Assembly: GCF_002709775.1 (NCBI RefSeq)
Contig: NZ_PAQR01000053.1
Span: forward strand, 1-64,000
Direction: 5' to 3'
Origin: Thalassospira sp.
GTDB taxonomy: Bacteria > Pseudomonadota > Alphaproteobacteria > Rhodospirillales > Thalassospiraceae
Length of the DNA: 64,000 nt
In this document: positions 1-10,492 of the stretch, piece after piece
How positions within the stretch are numbered: the first letter of the stretch is position 1
Layout of the letters: each line of letters opens with the position of its first letter
Translations under genes and position numbers: made by a program
The notes under the pieces: model-generated
Seen by the model: only the letters and a program-made list of their open reading frames with translations
What the model was told of the DNA's origin: nothing
Databases searched by the model: none

Positions 1-12
1 ACAGGAAGCACA

Positions 13-828
13 ATGCGTTTACTTCATCTTGGCGACGTTCTGGGGCAATCCGGTCGCAAGGCAGCGCTCGAAGCGCTCCCGATGCTACGTGACCGTCTCT
101 CGGTTGATATCGCGGTGGTGAATGTCGAAAACGCAGCCCACGGCTTTGGCGTGACGGCAAAGATTTGCAAGGAATTCTACGCCGCCGGTGCCGATGTCCT
201 GACCACAGGCAACCATGTCTGGGATCAGCGCGAAATCATCGCCTATATCGACGAAGATGAAAAACTGCTGCGTCCTTGGAACTTCCCGGACGGCACGCCG
301 GGCAATGGCGATTACGTTTTCAAAACCAAATCAGGCAAGAAGGTATGCGTGATCAACATGATGGGCCGCCTGTTCATGGATCCGCTATCCTGCCCGTTCC
401 AGGGGGCGGACAAGCTGTTTGCCAAACACAAGCTTGGCAAGAATGTCGATGCGATGATCCTTGATTTTCATGCTGAAACCACCTCGGAAAAAATGGCGTT
501 TGGCCATCATTGTGACGGTCGGGCATCGCTCGTGCTTGGCACGCACACCCATGTGCCGACTGCCGATGCCCAGATCCTGCCAAATGGCACGGCCTATCAG
601 ACCGATGTTGGCATGTGCGGTGATTTTGATTCCGTCATCGGCATGAAAAAGGAAAACTCGGTCCGCAAATTCATCACCAAAATGCCGTCCGGCCGGTTTG
701 AGCCGGCAGAAGGCCCGGCGACGGTGTGTGGCGTTTATGTTGAAACCGATGACAAGACGGGCCTTGCCAAACGCATTGAATCGGTCCGTATCGGCGGCCG
801 CCTTAAAGGCAGTTGGCCCAGCGCCTGA
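13..828 (+). CDS. YmdB-type metallophosphoesterase (TIGR00282 family)
   Basis: A 271-residue cytosolic phosphodiesterase of the YmdB/TIGR00282 family, whose characterised members hydrolyse 2',3'-cyclic nucleotides with a two-metal centre. Visible family motifs, in order, are GDVLG near residue 8, ENAAHG near 39, TTGNHVWD near 65, DFHAETTSEK near 150 and GTHTHVPTAD near 176; together these supply the Asp, Asn and His metal ligands. The length matches the family (about 260-275). AGGAAG at 3-8 precedes the ATG by four bases, so the start is secure. The gene runs toward a chemoreceptor gene and shares a bidirectional terminator with it. The in vivo substrate cannot be read from sequence. Confidence 0.9.
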   Translation: MRLLHLGDVLGQSGRKAALEALPMLRDRLSVDIAVVNVENAAHGFGVTAKICKEFYAAGADVLTTGNHVWDQREIIAYIDEDEKLLRPWNFPDGTPGNGDYVFKTKSGKKVCVINMMGRLFMDPLSCPFQGADKLFAKHKLGKNVDAMILDFHAETTSEKMAFGHHCDGRASLVLGTHTHVPTADAQILPNGTAYQTDVGMCGDFDSVIGMKKENSVRKFITKMPSGRFEPAEGPATVCGVYVETDDKTGLAKRIESVRIGGRLKGSWPSA

Positions 829-854
829 CCCAAGGCCGCAGGGATGCGAGCAAA

Positions 855-890
855 GAAAAAGGCCCGCCAAATGGCGGGCCTTTGTTGTTT
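855..890. terminator. Bidirectional intrinsic terminator
   Basis: Stem GGCCCGCC (861-868) / GGCGGGCC (873-880) with a 4-base loop. An A-rich run lies on the left and TTTGTTGTTT on the right, so it can end both the phosphodiesterase transcript and the convergent chemoreceptor transcript. Confidence 0.85.
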
Positions 891-907
891 TAGGTGTTTT
901 CTAGAGA

Positions 908-3145
908 TCAGGCGGCGCGATCACAGGCCTGCTGGCGCAGGTCATCAAGGATCGCGGAAATACGCGTGCGCATTTCGCTGACTTTCTCTGATGCAGTGCG
1001 CGAGGTGGTCAGAACCTCACCCGACAGCTGGCCGGTACGACCAGTTTCATTGGCAACCTCGGCAATCGATGCCGAAACCGCACGGGTGCGATCCGCCGCA
1101 CCACGCACGTTGCGCGTGATCTCATCGGTAGCGGCCCCTTGCTGTTCAACAGCTGCCGAAATGGTCGTGGCAATCTCATTGAGGCTATCAATGATCGAGC
1201 CGATCTCGCCAATCGCGCTGACAGATTCCCCGGTGGCTTTCTGAATGCCGGTAATCTGGCCCGAGATTTCCTCGGTCGCTTTTTCTGTCTGGTTGGCAAG
1301 GTTTTTGACCTCGGCGGCAACAACCGCAAAGCCCTTGCCAGCATCACCTGCACGCGCAGCTTCGATGGTCGCGTTAAGTGCAAGCAGGTTGGTCTGCTCG
1401 GCAATGTCGGTGATCAGTGCGATCACCTCGCCAATACGGCTTGCCGACTGCGACAGGCTGTTGACCAGCTCGTTGGTGTGCTGGGCACGCTTGGCAGCTT
1501 CGTTCGAAATGCGGGTGGTTTCCGCCATCTGACGGTTGATTTCCGCGTTCGAGCTTGAAAGCTGCTCGGTCGCCGAAGCAACCGTTTCAACATTGCCCGT
1601 GGCTTCATCTGCCGATTTCGAAACTTCGTCACTCTGCCCCGAAACCAGTTCGGCACTGTCGGTCATCTGACCCGACACGCCCTGAAGCTGCTCGGCCAGT
1701 GTGGCGATTTCATTTACCGCACTTTCGACCTCACCCTGCAGGGTATCGGCCAGTGACAGCAACTCGTCACGAAGGGCTTCGTTGCGTTCACGGTTCAGGC
1801 GTTCTTCTTCGGCCTGCATGTCGCGGACCTTGATCGCGTTTGCCTTGAAGACGTCAACCGCGCGGCCCATGGCGGAAATCTCGTCACTACCGCCTGACGG
1901 GACAGCGGCCTCAAGATCACCATCGGCCAGCGAAATCATCGATTTCTGCAGACCGGCCAGACGACGCAGCAGGTTGCCACGCACATAAACCAGATAGATC
2001 AGAAGCGGGATCACGATTGCGGCTGCACCAACGCCATACATCACAAACGAGCTCTGCTGGGTGAGTGTGCTTGCTGCATCGGCCGAACCATCAACACCGG
2101 ACTGAAGATCAGCCACAAGGGCGTTCACACCGTCTTCCATGGCAGCAGCGAATTCAGCACTGTCTTCGACGATGTCGATCTGCTCGTCGGCGAGCTTAAG
2201 TTCGTTGCTGCGTAGCGACGAAATGCTTTTGCGGCCCATCGACAGCTTCTTGATATCGCCCAGCAGCCCGTCATAGAACTTCTTGAGCTTCTCATTGGGC
2301 AGCTCGGCAATGGTGTTGGCGACAAGGCCAACCGCACCGCGCACCTGAACCCCCATGATACGAAGCTGCATGCGATCATTCGAAGACGCTGCTGACAGAA
2401 CCGTGTTGGTGATTTCCGCACCGTTATTCGAAAGTGCCAGGATCGGGGCCTGAGCTGCCATCAGTTCATCAAGCTCGAACAGAAGACCCTTGATCGAGGA
2501 TTCCTGCTCCTGGGTCATGAAGGCACCTGCCTGACGCAGATCATGAACCTGGCTGGTCACAGCGGTAATCTTGGTCTGGGAGGCCGACAGGATCGGCTGG
2601 ATCATAGAATTGAATTTGCCGGTCAGCTGCTGGAACTGTGAGATGGAGGACGACAGTTCGCCAGCAACTTCAAACCGCTCGATCGTGGTGTCGTGAAGTT
2701 CCTGCAGCGCCTCGGCAAGGCTCTGGCCATTGGTTTCGATCACTGACAGAGTTTCTTCCGGAAGACCGGACTGGCTCAGTACACCGAGGTTTTCCTGCAA
2801 GGTGGCCAGCATGACATCCAAGTCAGCCTTGACGGCCTGTTCCTCTTCAACAGTCGAGGCGGCAACAATGCGCGGTGCGGATGCCACGATCTTGGCGCTT
2901 GTGGTGGCAAGCTGCTGTGCGGCAAACATCGGCGGAAGCTGCTCATAGGCAATCTTGTCAAGCTGGTTGCCGAATTTCGTGAAAGAGAAGACCGATACGG
3001 CCGCGGCGAGGATTGCAATCAGACCGACTAGAAAAAAGGCACCTGCCAGTTTTTCACGTACGCCCAGTCCTGCTTTGTTCGTTTTCTTAACGTTCTTCTT
3101 TTTTGGCGAAGACGGCTTGGCGCCGCGCTTGATACTTAAAGCCAT
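908..3145 (-). CDS. Methyl-accepting chemotaxis protein (first of a tandem pair)
   Basis: A 745-residue transmembrane chemoreceptor. A Lys-rich cytoplasmic head of about 30 residues precedes TM1 (about 34-55). A long periplasmic helical sensor region follows, then TM2 (about 366-388), a HAMP domain (about 389-441) and the methyl-accepting signalling domain. The signalling hairpin tip ([19 protein letters not shown], near 582) is the CheA/CheW contact. An in-frame extension to 3238 exists, but the ATG at 3145 follows GGGGTAAG and begins the typical basic head, so I chose it. The protein ends QQACDRAA and lacks a C-terminal pentapeptide tether for CheR/CheB. Its ligand is unknown. The signalling half is nearly identical to that of the neighbouring receptor. 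Confidence 0.92.
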   Translation of the reverse strand: MALSIKRGAKPSSPKKKNVKKTNKAGLGVREKLAGAFFLVGLIAILAAAVSVFSFTKFGNQLDKIAYEQLPPMFAAQQLATTSAKIVASAPRIVAASTVEEEQAVKADLDVMLATLQENLGVLSQSGLPEETLSVIETNGQSLAEALQELHDTTIERFEVAGELSSSISQFQQLTGKFNSMIQPILSASQTKITAVTSQVHDLRQAGAFMTQEQESSIKGLLFELDELMAAQAPILALSNNGAEITNTVLSAASSNDRMQLRIMGVQVRGAVGLVANTIAELPNEKLKKFYDGLLGDIKKLSMGRKSISSLRSNELKLADEQIDIVEDSAEFAAAMEDGVNALVADLQSGVDGSADAASTLTQQSSFVMYGVGAAAIVIPLLIYLVYVRGNLLRRLAGLQKSMISLADGDLEAAVPSGGSDEISAMGRAVDVFKANAIKVRDMQAEEERLNRERNEALRDELLSLADTLQGEVESAVNEIATLAEQLQGVSGQMTDSAELVSGQSDEVSKSADEATGNVETVASATEQLSSSNAEINRQMAETTRISNEAAKRAQHTNELVNSLSQSASRIGEVIALITDIAEQTNLLALNATIEAARAGDAGKGFAVVAAEVKNLANQTEKATEEISGQITGIQKATGESVSAIGEIGSIIDSLNEIATTISAAVEQQGAATDEITRNVRGAADRTRAVSASIAEVANETGRTGQLSGEVLTTSRTASEKVSEMRTRISAILDDLRQQACDRAA

Positions 3146-3469
3146 ATTCAACTTACCCCATAGACCAAAGAGACAAGCGTCAACACAACTTGTGCCGACG
3201 CATGTATGTACGTCGTTTGAACGTTTGTTCCCTGCCAAGCCACATTTTGGGGATACCCGATGCCTGCCCCGAACAGGATCACGGGAAGTAAAGTGGGGCC
3301 TGATTTATTATTATTAGGGTCAGCTATAACATAGCAACCCTGCCGCAATCATGGGTTTTTGGCCAAACCTGTACGTCTGTATAGCGACGGGTGTTGAATT
3401 CAGGTCATTTTTTCATCGGCTGTATTGCGTGCCAGGTGGGGGAGGCGGGTTTTTACGGACGCGACTCAC
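3146..3469. other. Intergenic region between the two chemoreceptor genes
   Basis: About 320 bases that must carry the promoter of the downstream chemoreceptor (minus strand). Short open frames are present on both strands, but none has a ribosome site or recognisable product. I see no gene here. Confidence 0.5.
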
Positions 3470-3494
3470 AAAAAAGGCCCGCCATTGGCGGGCC
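3470..3494 (-). terminator. Intrinsic terminator of the second chemoreceptor
   Basis: Stem GGCCCGCC (3476-3483) / GGCGGGCC (3487-3494); read on the minus strand it is followed by a run of six T. It is almost the same sequence as the terminator at 861-880. Confidence 0.85.
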
Positions 3495-3520
3495 TTTCGA
3501 TTTTAAGCATATAAGAATTA

Positions 3521-5695
3521 TCAGGAAGCAGCGCGGTCATGTGCCTGCTTGCGCAGATCATCGAGGATACCGTTAATTCTCGACCGCAGGTTTTCAACCT
3601 TCTGCGAAGCATCCTGTGCCGTGGCCAGAACCTGACCGGAAAGCTCGCCGGTCTTGCTGGTTTCATTTGCCACTTCGTTGATCGATGCAGACACCGAACG
3701 GGTACGGTCCGCAGCCCCTCGCACGTTGCGCGTGATCTCGTCGGTGGCAGCACCCTGTTCCTCAACGGCAGCGGAGATCGTGGTCGCGATTTCATTGATG
3801 TTTTCAATGATGCGGCCAATATCGCCGATGGCATTAACGGACTCACCGGTGGCTTTCTGAATGCCAGAAATCTGGCCAGAAATTTCCTCGGTGGCTTTTT
3901 CCGTCTGGTTGGCAAGGTTTTTGACCTCGGCGGCAACGACCGCAAAGCCTTTACCGGCATCACCCGCACGGGCCGCTTCGATGGTCGCGTTAAGGGCAAG
4001 CAGGTTGGTCTGCTCGGCAATGTCGGTGATCAGGGCGATCACTTCGCCAATGCGATCTGCAGACAGCGACAGGCTGTGAACCAGTTCGTTGGTTTCCTGT
4101 GCGCGGCTGGATGCTTCGTTGGAAATACGGGTCGATTCCGCCATCTGACGGTTGATTTCCGCATTCGACGCCGACAGCTGTTCGGTCGCGGCTGCAACCG
4201 TTTCAACATTGCCGGTGGCTTCCTGTGCAGAGCTTGCAACGTCTTCGGTCTGACCTGAAACCAGTTCCGCGCTCGACGTCATCTGGCCCGAAACACCCTG
4301 AAGCTGATCACCAAGGGCCGCGATTTCATTCACTGCACTTTCAACTTCGTTCTGCAGCGTATCGGCCAGTGCCAGCAGCTCATCACGAAGCGCTTCGTTG
4401 CGTTCATGATTAAGACGCTCTTCCTCGGCCTGCATTTCCTGCACCTTAAGGGCGTTCTTCTTGAAGACCTCGACCGCACGGCCCATGGCGCTGATTTCAT
4501 CATTGCCCTTGGCCGGAACCGCGACCTCAAGATTGCCATCGGCAAGCTGGACCATGGTTTTCTGCAGAAGTCCAAGACGACGCAGAACGTTGCCACGAAC
4601 ATAAAGAACATAAATCAGAAGCGAGATCACAACACCAATCGCTGCAACAGCGGTCAGCGCGGTCAGGCTCTGTTTCTCGACAACCGATGCCTGGGCGGCA
4701 GCTTCGTCCACTTCGGCATTCAGGCCGGCAACCAGCTCGGCAACGCTGTTACGCATTGCGTTGGCATATTCGCCACTCTGTACGACAAGTGCCTGGCTTT
4801 GTTCGGTTGCTTCAAGTTCGCGCTTGCGAAGGTCGGGCAGGCTGCCGTCCCCAACCGAAAGCTTCTGCATCTTGTCGATCAGATCGACATAGAATGCCTT
4901 GAGGCGATCGTTATCAAGTTCTTCAAGCTTGCTCAGCGCGTCGGTATATGTCCCGCGAATACGCACCGGAATGATCGACAGGCGCACGGCCTGGTTTTCC
5001 GTGGTGCTGGCGATGATCATGTTCGCAGCCGACGAACCAAGGCGTTCGATATCAAGGATCGGGCTGCGGGTTTCAATCGCGCTTGCGTATTTCTGGAAGG
5101 ACTCAAGGATCTCGTCCTTGTCCGCGCCGTATTTCTTTGACGGATCATCGGCGAAGGACGCGGCATATTCGCTGCCCTGTGCGATGTCATTCTGGGTATA
5201 GGACAATACCGGTTTCAGGGTATCGCCATACCGTTTGGCCAGATTCTGGAACTCTTCGAGCTTGCTTGCTTTCTCGTCGCTGATCTGGAAGCGTTCCTGC
5301 GTGACATCGTGCAGTTGTTTGAGGTTGTCCTCAAGCAAGGCGCGATTGTCATTGATGCTTGCGATCACAGCGGGCATGAAGCCTGTAGCTTCAATCTCGG
5401 CGATGCGCACACCAAGCTCTTCAAGGCGAACTGCAAGTTCGTCGTTGATCGCGGTTTCTTCTTCCGGATTGGTCGCGGCCACAATGCGTGGGGCGATTGC
5501 GACAATTTCCGCACTGCCGGTTGCCAGTGCCTGCGCAGCAGCAATCGGCGGAAGTTTTTCTTCGGTAATGGTGCTAAGCGCGTTACCGAACTGGTTGAAG
5601 GAGACAGCCCCGACGATGGCAGAAATAACCGCCATCAATCCAACCACAGCAAACGATATCAATAGTTTGCTTTGGACCCCGAATTTAGTTCCCAT
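3521..5695 (-). CDS. Methyl-accepting chemotaxis protein (second of a tandem pair)
   Basis: A 724-residue chemoreceptor with the same architecture as its neighbour: short N-terminus, TM1 (about 10-32), periplasmic helical sensor, TM2 (about 345-368), HAMP (about 370-420) and signalling domain with the [19 protein letters not shown] tip. From HAMP to the C-terminus it is mostly identical to the receptor at 908-3145, whereas the periplasmic halves differ strongly. This fits duplication followed by ligand divergence. AAAGG about nine bases upstream supports the ATG at 5695. It ends KQAHDRAAS, with no CheR/CheB tether. Both genes lie on the minus strand, each with its own terminator, so they are probably expressed independently. 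Ligand unknown. Confidence 0.92.
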   Translation of the reverse strand: MGTKFGVQSKLLISFAVVGLMAVISAIVGAVSFNQFGNALSTITEEKLPPIAAAQALATGSAEIVAIAPRIVAATNPEEETAINDELAVRLEELGVRIAEIEATGFMPAVIASINDNRALLEDNLKQLHDVTQERFQISDEKASKLEEFQNLAKRYGDTLKPVLSYTQNDIAQGSEYAASFADDPSKKYGADKDEILESFQKYASAIETRSPILDIERLGSSAANMIIASTTENQAVRLSIIPVRIRGTYTDALSKLEELDNDRLKAFYVDLIDKMQKLSVGDGSLPDLRKRELEATEQSQALVVQSGEYANAMRNSVAELVAGLNAEVDEAAAQASVVEKQSLTALTAVAAIGVVISLLIYVLYVRGNVLRRLGLLQKTMVQLADGNLEVAVPAKGNDEISAMGRAVEVFKKNALKVQEMQAEEERLNHERNEALRDELLALADTLQNEVESAVNEIAALGDQLQGVSGQMTSSAELVSGQTEDVASSAQEATGNVETVAAATEQLSASNAEINRQMAESTRISNEASSRAQETNELVHSLSLSADRIGEVIALITDIAEQTNLLALNATIEAARAGDAGKGFAVVAAEVKNLANQTEKATEEISGQISGIQKATGESVNAIGDIGRIIENINEIATTISAAVEEQGAATDEITRNVRGAADRTRSVSASINEVANETSKTGELSGQVLATAQDASQKVENLRSRINGILDDLRKQAHDRAAS

Positions 5696-6181
5696 TCTAT
5701 CTAACCTTTGTTTCCTAGCTGTTCCCGCATGGCTTCTTTGTCCATTCGGTTTGTGTCTGGCGCCACAGGATCCTTTTAAATCCTGTGTGGGTGGCGTCAG
5801 CTTGGACCCCTGAGAGTGTTCTTCTTTAGTTTAATGTTCTACTGCAATGTTTATTAATGAAAGAATATCATGTGGTCTGCAACATCTATCCGCGTATAGG
5901 GCAGGACTATCCTCGGATAGGATAGGGTTTGAATACGGTTGAAGCTCCTTCAACCTTGCCGTTTCTTTTCGATATTCTGCGTTGTGACCAAGCATGGCTG
6001 GACCTCGCAGAGCAAACAGGATATAGGAGCGGTCGAAATTTTCGTTCGCGTATGTCGCAGATGTGAATGCTCACCCTGTGCATGCCCGAACGGGCTGGTC
6101 TGTCAGGGAACGCCCGTATGACCGGCGAGGTATCGCCCGATACCGTTCCAAAATGAGTTCAATGACGACAGGTTTTAGGTT
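5696..6181. promoter_or_regulatory. Divergent region between chemoreceptor and yebC, with inverted repeats
   Basis: 486 bases with no convincing gene. A long imperfect hairpin lies in the chemoreceptor leader: CACAGGAT (5764-5771) pairs with ATCCTGTG (5780-5787), flanked by CGCCAC and GTGGCG. Further on is a perfect small dyad, CTATCC (5907-5912) / GGATAG (5915-5920), with related CTATCC and GATAGG copies on both sides. The dyad could be an operator. Neither element matches a known riboswitch by eye. Confidence 0.4.
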
Positions 6182-6928
6182 ATGGCCGGCCATTCCCAAT
6201 TTAAGAACATCATGCACCGCAAAGGTGCGCAGGATAAAAAGCGCGCCAAGATCTTCACCAAACTCGCGCGCGAAATCACCGTTGCCGCGAAAATCAGCGA
6301 AGATATCGACAGCAACCCGCGTCTGCGCGCGGCGATCTCTGCTGCCCGTGCTCAGAACATGCCCAAGGACAACATCGATCGCGCAATCAAAAAGGCGACT
6401 GGTGCTGGCGAGGGCGACAACTACGAAGAAGTCCGTTACGAGGGCTATGGCACCGCCGGTGTTGCCGTCATCGTCGAAGCACTGACCGATAACCGCAACC
6501 GTACCGCATCCGAAGTGCGCGCTGCCTTCACCAAGCATGGCGGTAACCTTGGCGAAACCGGATCGGTTGGTTTCATGTTCAACCGTCTGGGCGAAATCGT
6601 CTATCCGGCTGACAAGGCCGATGCGGATGAAATCTTCGAAGCAGCGCTTGAAGCCGGTGCGGCCAACGCGGAATCCGATGAAGAAAACCACATCATCGAT
6701 ACCGAGATCGAAGACCTCAACACCGTGCGTGAAGCCCTGACCGAGAAATTCGGCGATCCGGAAAGCGCAAAGATGGTGTTCCGTGCCACCACCGAAGCCG
6801 ACATCACGGTTGATCAGGCACAGAGCATCATGAAGCTTGTTGATGTTCTCGAAGACAACGATGACGTTCAGAATGTCTGGACCAACGTCAACTGGACCGA
6901 CGAAATCGTTGCTGGCCTCGACAGCTAA
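6182..6928 (+). CDS. yebC: YebC/PmpR (TACO1) family protein
   Basis: A 248-residue YebC-family protein, full length for the family (about 240-250). The N-terminus [20 protein letters not shown] is the family signature, and the later block [18 protein letters not shown] is also conserved. Members have been described as DNA-binding transcription factors and, more recently, as translation factors that relieve ribosome stalling; the sequence does not decide between these roles. It stands immediately upstream of ruvC, the common arrangement in proteobacteria, but is separated from it by its own terminator. The ATG at 6182 follows an AGG-containing stretch. Confidence 0.95.
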   Translation: MAGHSQFKNIMHRKGAQDKKRAKIFTKLAREITVAAKISEDIDSNPRLRAAISAARAQNMPKDNIDRAIKKATGAGEGDNYEEVRYEGYGTAGVAVIVEALTDNRNRTASEVRAAFTKHGGNLGETGSVGFMFNRLGEIVYPADKADADEIFEAALEAGAANAESDEENHIIDTEIEDLNTVREALTEKFGDPESAKMVFRATTEADITVDQAQSIMKLVDVLEDNDDVQNVWTNVNWTDEIVAGLDS

Positions 6929-6941
6929 TTAATATTTGCCA

Positions 6942-6977
6942 ACACCCGCCTTTCGCTTTTGAATGGCGGGTGTTTTG
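6942..6977 (+). terminator. Intrinsic terminator after yebC
   Basis: Stem ACACCCGCC (6942-6950) / GGCGGGTGT (6965-6973) followed by TTTT. It separates yebC from the ruv operon and contains the ATG at 6959, which argues against that codon as the ruvC start. Confidence 0.8.
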
Positions 6978-7009
6978 TATCTGGAACCCGGTTTTCTTTG
7001 GGGGATGTA

Positions 7010-7540
7010 GTGGTCAGAGTGCTCGGGATTGATCCCGGTCTGCAACGTACGGGGTGGGGGGTCATTGACCTTGATAACAACCGTATGCGTCATGTCGCCA
7101 ATGGTGTGGTGACATCTACCCAGTCACTTACCCTGGCCGAACGCCTTGATCAGCTCCATACCGGCCTGATGGAAGTCATCAAGGTCTGGACACCCGATGA
7201 AGCCGCGGTCGAAGAAACGTTCGTGAACAAGAACCCGGTCTCGACCCTGAAACTGGGGCAGGCGCGTGGTGTTGCGCTACTCGCCCCGGCACGCAATGGC
7301 ATTCCGGTAACGGAATATACACCCAATGCCGTCAAAAAGACTGTGGTCGGTGCCGGTCATGCCGCCAAGCAACAGGTCGAAATGATGGTTTCGACCCTGC
7401 TTCCGGGATGTGACATTGCCGGGCCGGATGCTGCTGACGCCCTTGCCGTTGCCATCTGTCACGCGCAACATGCCGGGAACCGGTCGCTTGCCAATTCAAT
7501 GGCATCAAAGCCAACACGAAACGGGAGAAAATACAGGTGA
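7010..7540 (+). CDS. ruvC: Holliday junction resolvase RuvC
   Basis: A 176-residue endonuclease that nicks four-way junctions symmetrically, working with RuvAB. I place the start at GTG 7010: a GGGG-rich ribosome site lies just upstream, and this start puts the first catalytic aspartate at residue 7 (VLGIDPG), as in Escherichia coli RuvC. The other acidic residues are seen as E68/E69 ([10 protein letters not shown]) and D140/D143 (GPDAADALA). An upstream ATG at 6959 lies inside the yebC terminator. The stop overlaps the ruvA start by four bases, so ruvC, ruvA and ruvB are translationally coupled. Confidence 0.95.
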   Translation: MVRVLGIDPGLQRTGWGVIDLDNNRMRHVANGVVTSTQSLTLAERLDQLHTGLMEVIKVWTPDEAAVEETFVNKNPVSTLKLGQARGVALLAPARNGIPVTEYTPNAVKKTVVGAGHAAKQQVEMMVSTLLPGCDIAGPDAADALAVAICHAQHAGNRSLANSMASKPTRNGRKYR

Positions 7541-8232
7541 TCGCCAAACTGCGCGGAATTGTGGATTTCATCGGCGAAGACAGCGTCATCATTGATGTCA
7601 ACGGTGTCGGATATCTGGTTTTTGCCTCCCGCCGAACACTTTCCATGCTGCCGCCCAAGGGCGGGGACGCCGGGTTGATGATCGAAACCCATGTCCGCGA
7701 AGATCACATTCATCTCTATGGCTTTGCCGATAACGCTGAAAAGCAATGGTTTGCATTGCTCACCACCGTGCAGGGTGTTGGCGCCAAAGTCGCACTGGCC
7801 TTGCTATCTGTGCTGACCCCGACCGACCTTTTGCGCGCGCTGGCAGCCCAGGATACCACGGCCCTGTGCCGCGCACCGGGAATCGGCCCCAAGGTCGCGA
7901 CCCGTATTGTCGGCGAGCTTAAGGACAAGGCCGCCAAGCTCAACCTTGGCCCGGTCGCAGCCCCCGCAGCGCCGGCAGCTGATGACGCCAAGCCCGCAGC
8001 AAAATCAAAGAAATCGACCAAACCGGCTGCTGATGTGAGCGCGGACACAGCGCCAAGCGAACCGGTCGTTGATGATAGCGTTGTTCTGGCAGACGCCGTA
8101 TCCGCACTGGTCAATCTGGGCTATGGCCGCTCCGAAGCCTTCGGCGCGGTCGGCAAGGCCGCCCAGCAGGCCGGTGATGACAAGTCGATTGATACCCTGA
8201 TCCGTCTGGGACTAAAGGAGCTTAGCGCGTGA
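7537..8232 (+). CDS. ruvA: Holliday junction DNA helicase subunit RuvA
   Basis: A 231-residue RuvA, which binds four-way junctions as a tetramer and loads the RuvB motor. The N-terminal OB domain begins [15 protein letters not shown]. The helix-hairpin-helix pair is visible around 70-130 ([16 protein letters not shown] and [16 protein letters not shown]), and the C-terminal RuvB-binding domain is at about 185-231. The protein is longer than the usual 200 or so because the linker between domains II and III (about 148-182) is expanded with Ala, Pro and Lys. It starts with GTG overlapping the ruvC stop, and its stop overlaps the ruvB start. Confidence 0.95.
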   Translation: MIAKLRGIVDFIGEDSVIIDVNGVGYLVFASRRTLSMLPPKGGDAGLMIETHVREDHIHLYGFADNAEKQWFALLTTVQGVGAKVALALLSVLTPTDLLRALAAQDTTALCRAPGIGPKVATRIVGELKDKAAKLNLGPVAAPAAPAADDAKPAAKSKKSTKPAADVSADTAPSEPVVDDSVVLADAVSALVNLGYGRSEAFGAVGKAAQQAGDDKSIDTLIRLGLKELSA

Positions 8233-9290
8233 GCGAAGAAGAAGACCGTCTGCTCAGTGGTGAGCGTCGCGAAGAAGACCATCAGGATGGATCGCTGCGT
8301 CCCCGTCGGCTTGATGATTTTACCGGCCAGAAAGAAGTCCGCGAAAACCTTGATGTCTTCATCAAGGCTGCCAGTGCGCGCGAAGAAGCCATGGACCATG
8401 TCCTGTTCTTCGGTCCGCCGGGACTGGGTAAAACCACACTTTCGCAAATCGTTGCCAGTGAACTTGGTGTCGGCTTTCGTGCAACCTCCGGCCCGGTGAT
8501 TGCCAAGGCCGGCGACCTTGCAGCCCTTCTGACCAACCTGCAGCCGCGCGACGTTCTGTTTATTGATGAAATCCATCGCCTTAACCCGGCGGTCGAAGAA
8601 ATCCTGTATCCGGCGATGGAAGACTTCCAGCTTGATCTGATCATCGGCGAGGGGCCAGCTGCCCGCTCTGTCCGGATTGATTTGCCGCCCTTTACGCTTG
8701 TGGGCGCAACAACCCGTTCGGGCCTTTTGACGACCCCGCTACGTGATCGTTTCGGTATTCCGCTGCGCTTGCGGTTCTATGAGCCCGAAGAACTGGTCAG
8801 CATCGTTGCGCGTGGTGCGAAGCTTCTGAATTTCGACATGACCGAAGAAGGTGCGATGGAAATCGCACGCCGTTCGCGCGGTACCCCGCGTATTGCCGGT
8901 CGCTTGTTGCGTCGTGTGCGTGATTTTGCCGCAGTGGCGGAAAAATCACCGGTCGATAAATTTATTGCCGATGCCGCACTCACCCGGCTTGAGGTCGATA
9001 ACCTTGGTCTTGATAGCCAGGACCGTCGTTATCTTAGTTGTATCGCCAGCAACTATGGCGGTGGCCCGGTTGGTGTCGATACGCTGGCCGCAGCCCTTTC
9101 GGAAGAACGCGATACCATCGAAGATGTGATCGAACCCTATCTGCTCCAGCAGGGGCTGATCCAGCGCACCCCGCGCGGGCGCATGCTGGGCGTTAAGGGC
9201 TTCAAGCATCTTGGTCTGACCCCGCCGCGCGAAGCCGGTGGCATGCCGCTTTCCGATCTGTTTGATGGTCAGCCCGGGGACGATTCCTGA
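8229..9290 (+). CDS. ruvB: Holliday junction DNA helicase motor RuvB
   Basis: A 353-residue AAA+ ATPase that drives branch migration as hexameric rings on RuvA-bound junctions. The Walker A is GPPGLGKTT (near 61) and the Walker B is FIDEIHRL (near 111). [18 protein letters not shown] supplies sensor 1 and the arginine-finger segment, and sensor 2 is [13 protein letters not shown]. The C-terminal winged helix carries RTPRGRMLG. Start GTG 8229 overlaps the ruvA stop, and the stop shares its last base with the start of the ybgC gene. Confidence 0.96.
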   Translation: MSEEEDRLLSGERREEDHQDGSLRPRRLDDFTGQKEVRENLDVFIKAASAREEAMDHVLFFGPPGLGKTTLSQIVASELGVGFRATSGPVIAKAGDLAALLTNLQPRDVLFIDEIHRLNPAVEEILYPAMEDFQLDLIIGEGPAARSVRIDLPPFTLVGATTRSGLLTTPLRDRFGIPLRLRFYEPEELVSIVARGAKLLNFDMTEEGAMEIARRSRGTPRIAGRLLRRVRDFAAVAEKSPVDKFIADAALTRLEVDNLGLDSQDRRYLSCIASNYGGGPVGVDTLAAALSEERDTIEDVIEPYLLQQGLIQRTPRGRMLGVKGFKHLGLTPPREAGGMPLSDLFDGQPGDDS

Positions 9291-9751
9291 TGTCGCAAAA
9301 AAATCATGAAGTCCTTCTGGGGCACCTTGAAGGCAAGCGGCATATCTATCCGCTTATTGTTTATTACGAAGATACCGATGCAGGTGGCGTGGTCTATCAC
9401 GCCAATTATCTTGCCTTCGCCGAACGGGCGCGTTCAGCGATGCTTAACCTCTTGGGCTTTACCAATCGAAATGTTGCAGAACGCCACAAAGTTGCCATAG
9501 CCGTTCGACACTGTACGCTCGACTTCAAACGTCCAGCTCTTTTGGAGGACCGTCTGACGGTCGAAAGTCGGGTGATCAAGCTTGGGGGCGCATCGCTTGG
9601 CTTTGAACAAAAGATCATGCGTGACGGCGACGAACTTGTGGTGATCGAGATTTATCTCGCCTGCATGTCGTTGGAAGGACTTCGGGCACAACGCCTGCCC
9701 GATGAATTAAGAACAGTATTTAATCGATGTCTCGATGTGACAAAGGACTGA
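9290..9751 (+). CDS. ybgC: YbgC-type acyl-CoA thioesterase of the Tol-Pal cluster
   Basis: A 153-residue hot-dog-fold thioesterase that hydrolyses acyl-CoA (or acyl-ACP) thioesters. The family signature YEDTDAGGVVYHANYL near residue 25 contains the catalytic aspartate. Its ATG overlaps the ruvB stop codon and tolQ begins eight bases downstream, so it joins the ruv and tol genes in one transcript. ybgC leads the tol-pal operon in most proteobacteria, where it is thought to link phospholipid metabolism to envelope maintenance. Confidence 0.93.
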   Translation: MSQKNHEVLLGHLEGKRHIYPLIVYYEDTDAGGVVYHANYLAFAERARSAMLNLLGFTNRNVAERHKVAIAVRHCTLDFKRPALLEDRLTVESRVIKLGGASLGFEQKIMRDGDELVVIEIYLACMSLEGLRAQRLPDELRTVFNRCLDVTKD

Positions 9752-9758
9752 CGGGAAT

Positions 9759-10490
9759 ATGGAAAATCAAGTGGTCGACGCGGTAACGCTGGGGCAGTCG
9801 GTCATGGCGCATGACATGTCTCTCTGGGGGCTGTTCATGCAGGCTGGACTGGTCGTCAAAACGGTGATGATCGGGCTTTTGCTGGCTTCTGTCTGGGTAT
9901 GGGCGATTGTGATTGAGAAAATCCTGCGGCTGCGCAAACTGCGCGCTCAGGCCCACACCTTCGAAGAAGCCTTCTGGTCGGGCGGATCACTTGAAGACCT
10001 GTATGACCGCATCGCCGATCAGCCGCGCGATCCGATGTCAGCCATCTTTGTTTCGGCCATGCGTGAATGGCGCCGTTCAAACGCCAAGGGTGTCCATGGC
10101 GACACCATGCGCGCCCGCCTTCAGCAGCGCCTTGAAAAATCCATGGAAATTACCCTCGGCCGTGAAATGGACCGGGTGGAACGCTACATGACCTTCCTGG
10201 CATCGGTCGGTTCGACCGCACCGTTTGTCGGTCTGTTCGGGACCGTCTGGGGCATCATGGTGTCGTTCCAGTCGATTGCGGCTTCCAAAAACACCTCGCT
10301 TGCGGTCGTTGCACCGGGTATTGCCGAGGCACTGTTTGCAACCGCCATGGGCCTTGTTGCCGCCATTCCGGCCGTGGTTGCCTATAACAAGATTTCCAGT
10401 GACCTGAACCGGTACAGCAACCGCCTCGAAGCTTTCGTGGACGAGTTCTCCTCGATCCTTTCGCGCCAACTTGACGACACGAGAGACTGA
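9759..10490 (+). CDS. tolQ: Tol-Pal proton channel subunit TolQ
   Basis: A 243-residue inner-membrane protein of the MotA/TolQ/ExbB family. It has three membrane segments: one near residues 25-47 and two in the C-terminal half around the conserved block FLASVGSTAPFVGLFGTVWG and the segment LFATAMGLVAAIPAVVAYN. With TolR it forms the ion channel that powers TolA. The length is normal. tolR follows after two bases, indicating tight co-expression. Confidence 0.95.
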   Translation: MENQVVDAVTLGQSVMAHDMSLWGLFMQAGLVVKTVMIGLLLASVWVWAIVIEKILRLRKLRAQAHTFEEAFWSGGSLEDLYDRIADQPRDPMSAIFVSAMREWRRSNAKGVHGDTMRARLQQRLEKSMEITLGREMDRVERYMTFLASVGSTAPFVGLFGTVWGIMVSFQSIAASKNTSLAVVAPGIAEALFATAMGLVAAIPAVVAYNKISSDLNRYSNRLEAFVDEFSSILSRQLDDTRD

Positions 10491-10492
10491 TT

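Noticed and set aside
5761..5796. Chemoreceptor leader hairpin considered as a cyclic di-GMP riboswitch
   Set aside because: The conserved GEMM sequence elements are not present; only a simple bulged hairpin is seen.
5939..6121. 60-residue Cys-rich frame upstream of yebC
   Set aside because: Weak context and no recognisable family; treated as intergenic.
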